Position numbers and translations under genes: made by a program. This document shows, piece by piece, positions 13,505 through 14,577 of a stretch of DNA of 14,577 bases. The notes under the pieces are model-generated. The model saw nothing but the letters and a program-made list of their open reading frames with translations. It searched no databases and was not told the origin of the DNA. Every line of letters begins with the position of its first letter. Position 1 is the first letter of the stretch. The stretch is from Candidatus Thorarchaeota archaeon SMTZ1-83 (GTDB lineage Archaea > Asgardarchaeota > Thorarchaeia > Thorarchaeales > Thorarchaeaceae), in the NCBI GenBank assembly GCA_001563325.1, contig LRSK01000198.1, positions 1 to 14,577 on the forward strand, written 5' to 3'.

Positions 13505-14188
13505 CTAGGGCAATTTTTCAAACGCCATGGACATACGATGGAAAAGGATTCCTCCCAATAGCATGTCAAACATGAAGCTTAGGCTCCTATACAGTAGGAA
13601 GGAGCTGTCTATTATTGCAAGAGACCCTAGAACCACGTAGAGTCCAAGCAAGACAATCAGAAGCGACTTGCCGAGTCTTAGTTCTGCATGAGTTCCCAAG
13701 CTAAGCGTAAGCAAGACGATGAATATCATTCCTGCAGTGTAGCTTGTCATGTCCTTCACAAAAGTGAACGTCCACAGAGATGCGAAATAGATACCATCAG
13801 GCGTCCAACCCGCAGGAATGCCAGTGAACAAAGCAAGCTGTATGGCATTCTCGATGAGGTCGCAGAAACCAGTGGCAAGCCCTACTACAAAAGCCAGCTT
13901 CGGAAAGAAGGGCGCACTGGACTTTGTCAGTACGTAGAGACCGTAGAAGATCGCGACATAGCCCACGATGAAGAACATATCGAAGACCAGACCAGCTAAT
14001 CGAATACTCAAGTCTGCAGGCGACGCTGCGTTCAGCTCGTTGATGATGGTCTGAGGGTCTACCGCCTCATGCAGTTGAGCTCCATCGCCGCTGAGTAGAG
14101 TCACAGCCACGAGTCCCAGTGTCATTAGAAATCCGATGAGGACGAACACGGCAGAGATTCGCAAGCTTACACTTGTGTTCTCAGTCAT
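13505..14188 (-). CDS. Six-helix integral membrane protein of unknown function
   Basis: A 227-residue hydrophobic protein with about six membrane segments, near residues 11-32, 62-87, 97-121, 146-164, 173-192 and 196-215. The loop at 34-60 is the largest hydrophilic part. Charged residues inside or next to helices (Asp70, Asp110, Glu113, Lys145, Asp146) may matter for function. It has no transport or enzyme motif I recognise. GGAG seven bases before the ATG supports the start. Its 3' end lies 19 bases from the end of the cysteine-rich membrane protein gene. Confidence 0.7.
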   Translation of the reverse strand: MTENTSVSLRISAVFVLIGFLMTLGLVAVTLLSGDGAQLHEAVDPQTIINELNAASPADLSIRLAGLVFDMFFIVGYVAIFYGLYVLTKSSAPFFPKLAFVVGLATGFCDLIENAIQLALFTGIPAGWTPDGIYFASLWTFTFVKDMTSYTAGMIFIVLLTLSLGTHAELRLGKSLLIVLLGLYVVLGSLAIIDSSFLLYRSLSFMFDMLLGGILFHRMSMAFEKLP

Positions 14189-14208
14189 AGAAGCACTCCC
14201 GATACAAT

Positions 14209-14242
14209 AGATACCTGCTATCTGACACAGTATCTTATATTA
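14209..14242 (-). promoter_or_regulatory. Promoter with GATA dyads for the six-helix membrane protein
   Basis: A TATA-like TAATATAAG lies at 14242-14234 on the minus strand, about 50 bases before the ATG. Just downstream are overlapping inverted repeats: AGATA (14209-14213) with TATCT (14219-14223), and AGATAC (14209-14214) with GTATCT (14230-14235). They sit between the TATA element and the start codon, where a repressor would act. Confidence 0.3.
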
Positions 14243-14268
14243 TGGACGCACCCGAGGACCCTCTTAGC

Positions 14269-14577
14269 TCATTCATCCCGCAGGACACTCCAAGCAAGGC
14301 ATGTACCCACGGTCTCCAAGGGGTGCCATTTCTCTGCAATCTTCTTGACTTCGCCAGGTGTCGGTAGCTCGTCAAGGCCGTAGAGTCTCATGACTCCTTT
14401 TCGCACGCCGAGATCACCAGGAGAGAGAACATCAAGTCTGCCAAGACCGAATATGAGATACATCTGGACAGTCCACTCCCCAACGCCTTTGATACCTGTG
14501 AAGAGCTGTGTAATCTCATCTGCCGAGAGTCCTTTCAGTGCCTCAGTGGCGCTGTACTCCTCAAGGGGACCTCCCTT
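14269..14577 (-). CDS. AlkA-type HhH-GPD DNA glycosylase (3' part, partial)
   Basis: The C-terminal 102 residues of a base-excision DNA glycosylase; the frame continues past the right edge, so the N-terminus is missing. The helix-hairpin-helix reads GIKGVGEWTVQMYLI (residues 29-43 of the visible part), and the Gly-Pro-Asp loop with the catalytic aspartate is LSPGDLGVRKG. TLPxxW-like helices follow (LPTPGEVKKIAEKWHP). A tryptophan-threonine pair stands where OGG1-type enzymes carry a catalytic lysine, which points to a monofunctional alkylated-base (3-methyladenine) glycosylase of the AlkA group. The ATG at 14463 inside the HhH motif is not a plausible start. Confidence 0.88.
   Translation of the reverse strand, partial: KGGPLEEYSATEALKGLSADEITQLFTGIKGVGEWTVQMYLIFGLGRLDVLSPGDLGVRKGVMRLYGLDELPTPGEVKKIAEKWHPLETVGTCLAWSVLRDE

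Noticed and set aside
1..14577. CRISPR arrays, insertion sequences, integrase or attachment sites
   Set aside because: No regularly spaced repeats, transposase or integrase motifs were seen anywhere in the window; the DNA methylases alone do not show a mobile element.

Overview
The window looks archaeal, and an Asgard archaeon (Thorarchaeota-like) is my best guess. Several start codons have TATA-like boxes about 25-35 bases upstream, often with no ribosome binding site. There is an Lrp-type double helix-turn-helix regulator, a protein with an N-terminal longin/roadblock-like domain of the kind abundant in Asgard genomes, and a cysteine desulfurase homologue lacking its PLP lysine, as in Archaeoglobus. 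The Asgard placement is inference; no rRNA, tRNA or other phylogenetic marker is present.

Region 1 (1-4118) is a sulfur-transfer / Fe-S cluster assembly locus. It holds what may be the last codons of a TusA-like sulfur carrier, a DsrE-family protein, an IscS-like protein whose PLP lysine has become aspartate, and an IscU scaffold fused to a thioredoxin-reductase-type NADPH lobe that has lost its CxxC and its nucleotide-binding motif. A large longin-like plus winged-helix protein on the opposite strand separates the IscS and IscU genes. The two proteins with lost catalytic residues suggest a variant of Fe-S assembly in which the partners act structurally rather than as enzymes.

Region 2 (4187-9659) starts with a GNAT acetyltransferase, followed by two DNA amino-methyltransferases of different motif order lying tail to tail with abutting stop codons: one zinc-ribbon-rich (DPF-GGGT first, DPPY late), one type III Mod-like (DPPY first, FFAGS late). 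The second overlaps the end of the Lrp-like regulator gene. A small winged-helix regulator diverges from that gene, and their shared promoter region carries repeated TTGGCAAC boxes. No restriction endonuclease is visible.

Region 3 (9758-14577) is mostly metabolic: a thioredoxin-fold protein, a 340-base non-coding stretch with a strong hairpin, adenosine/adenine deaminase, a Cys/Met-metabolism PLP enzyme, a cysteine-rich membrane protein, a six-helix membrane protein of unknown role, and an AlkA-type DNA glycosylase running off the right edge. Convergent genes are packed tightly, with 0-19 bases between stop codons at four of five junctions.
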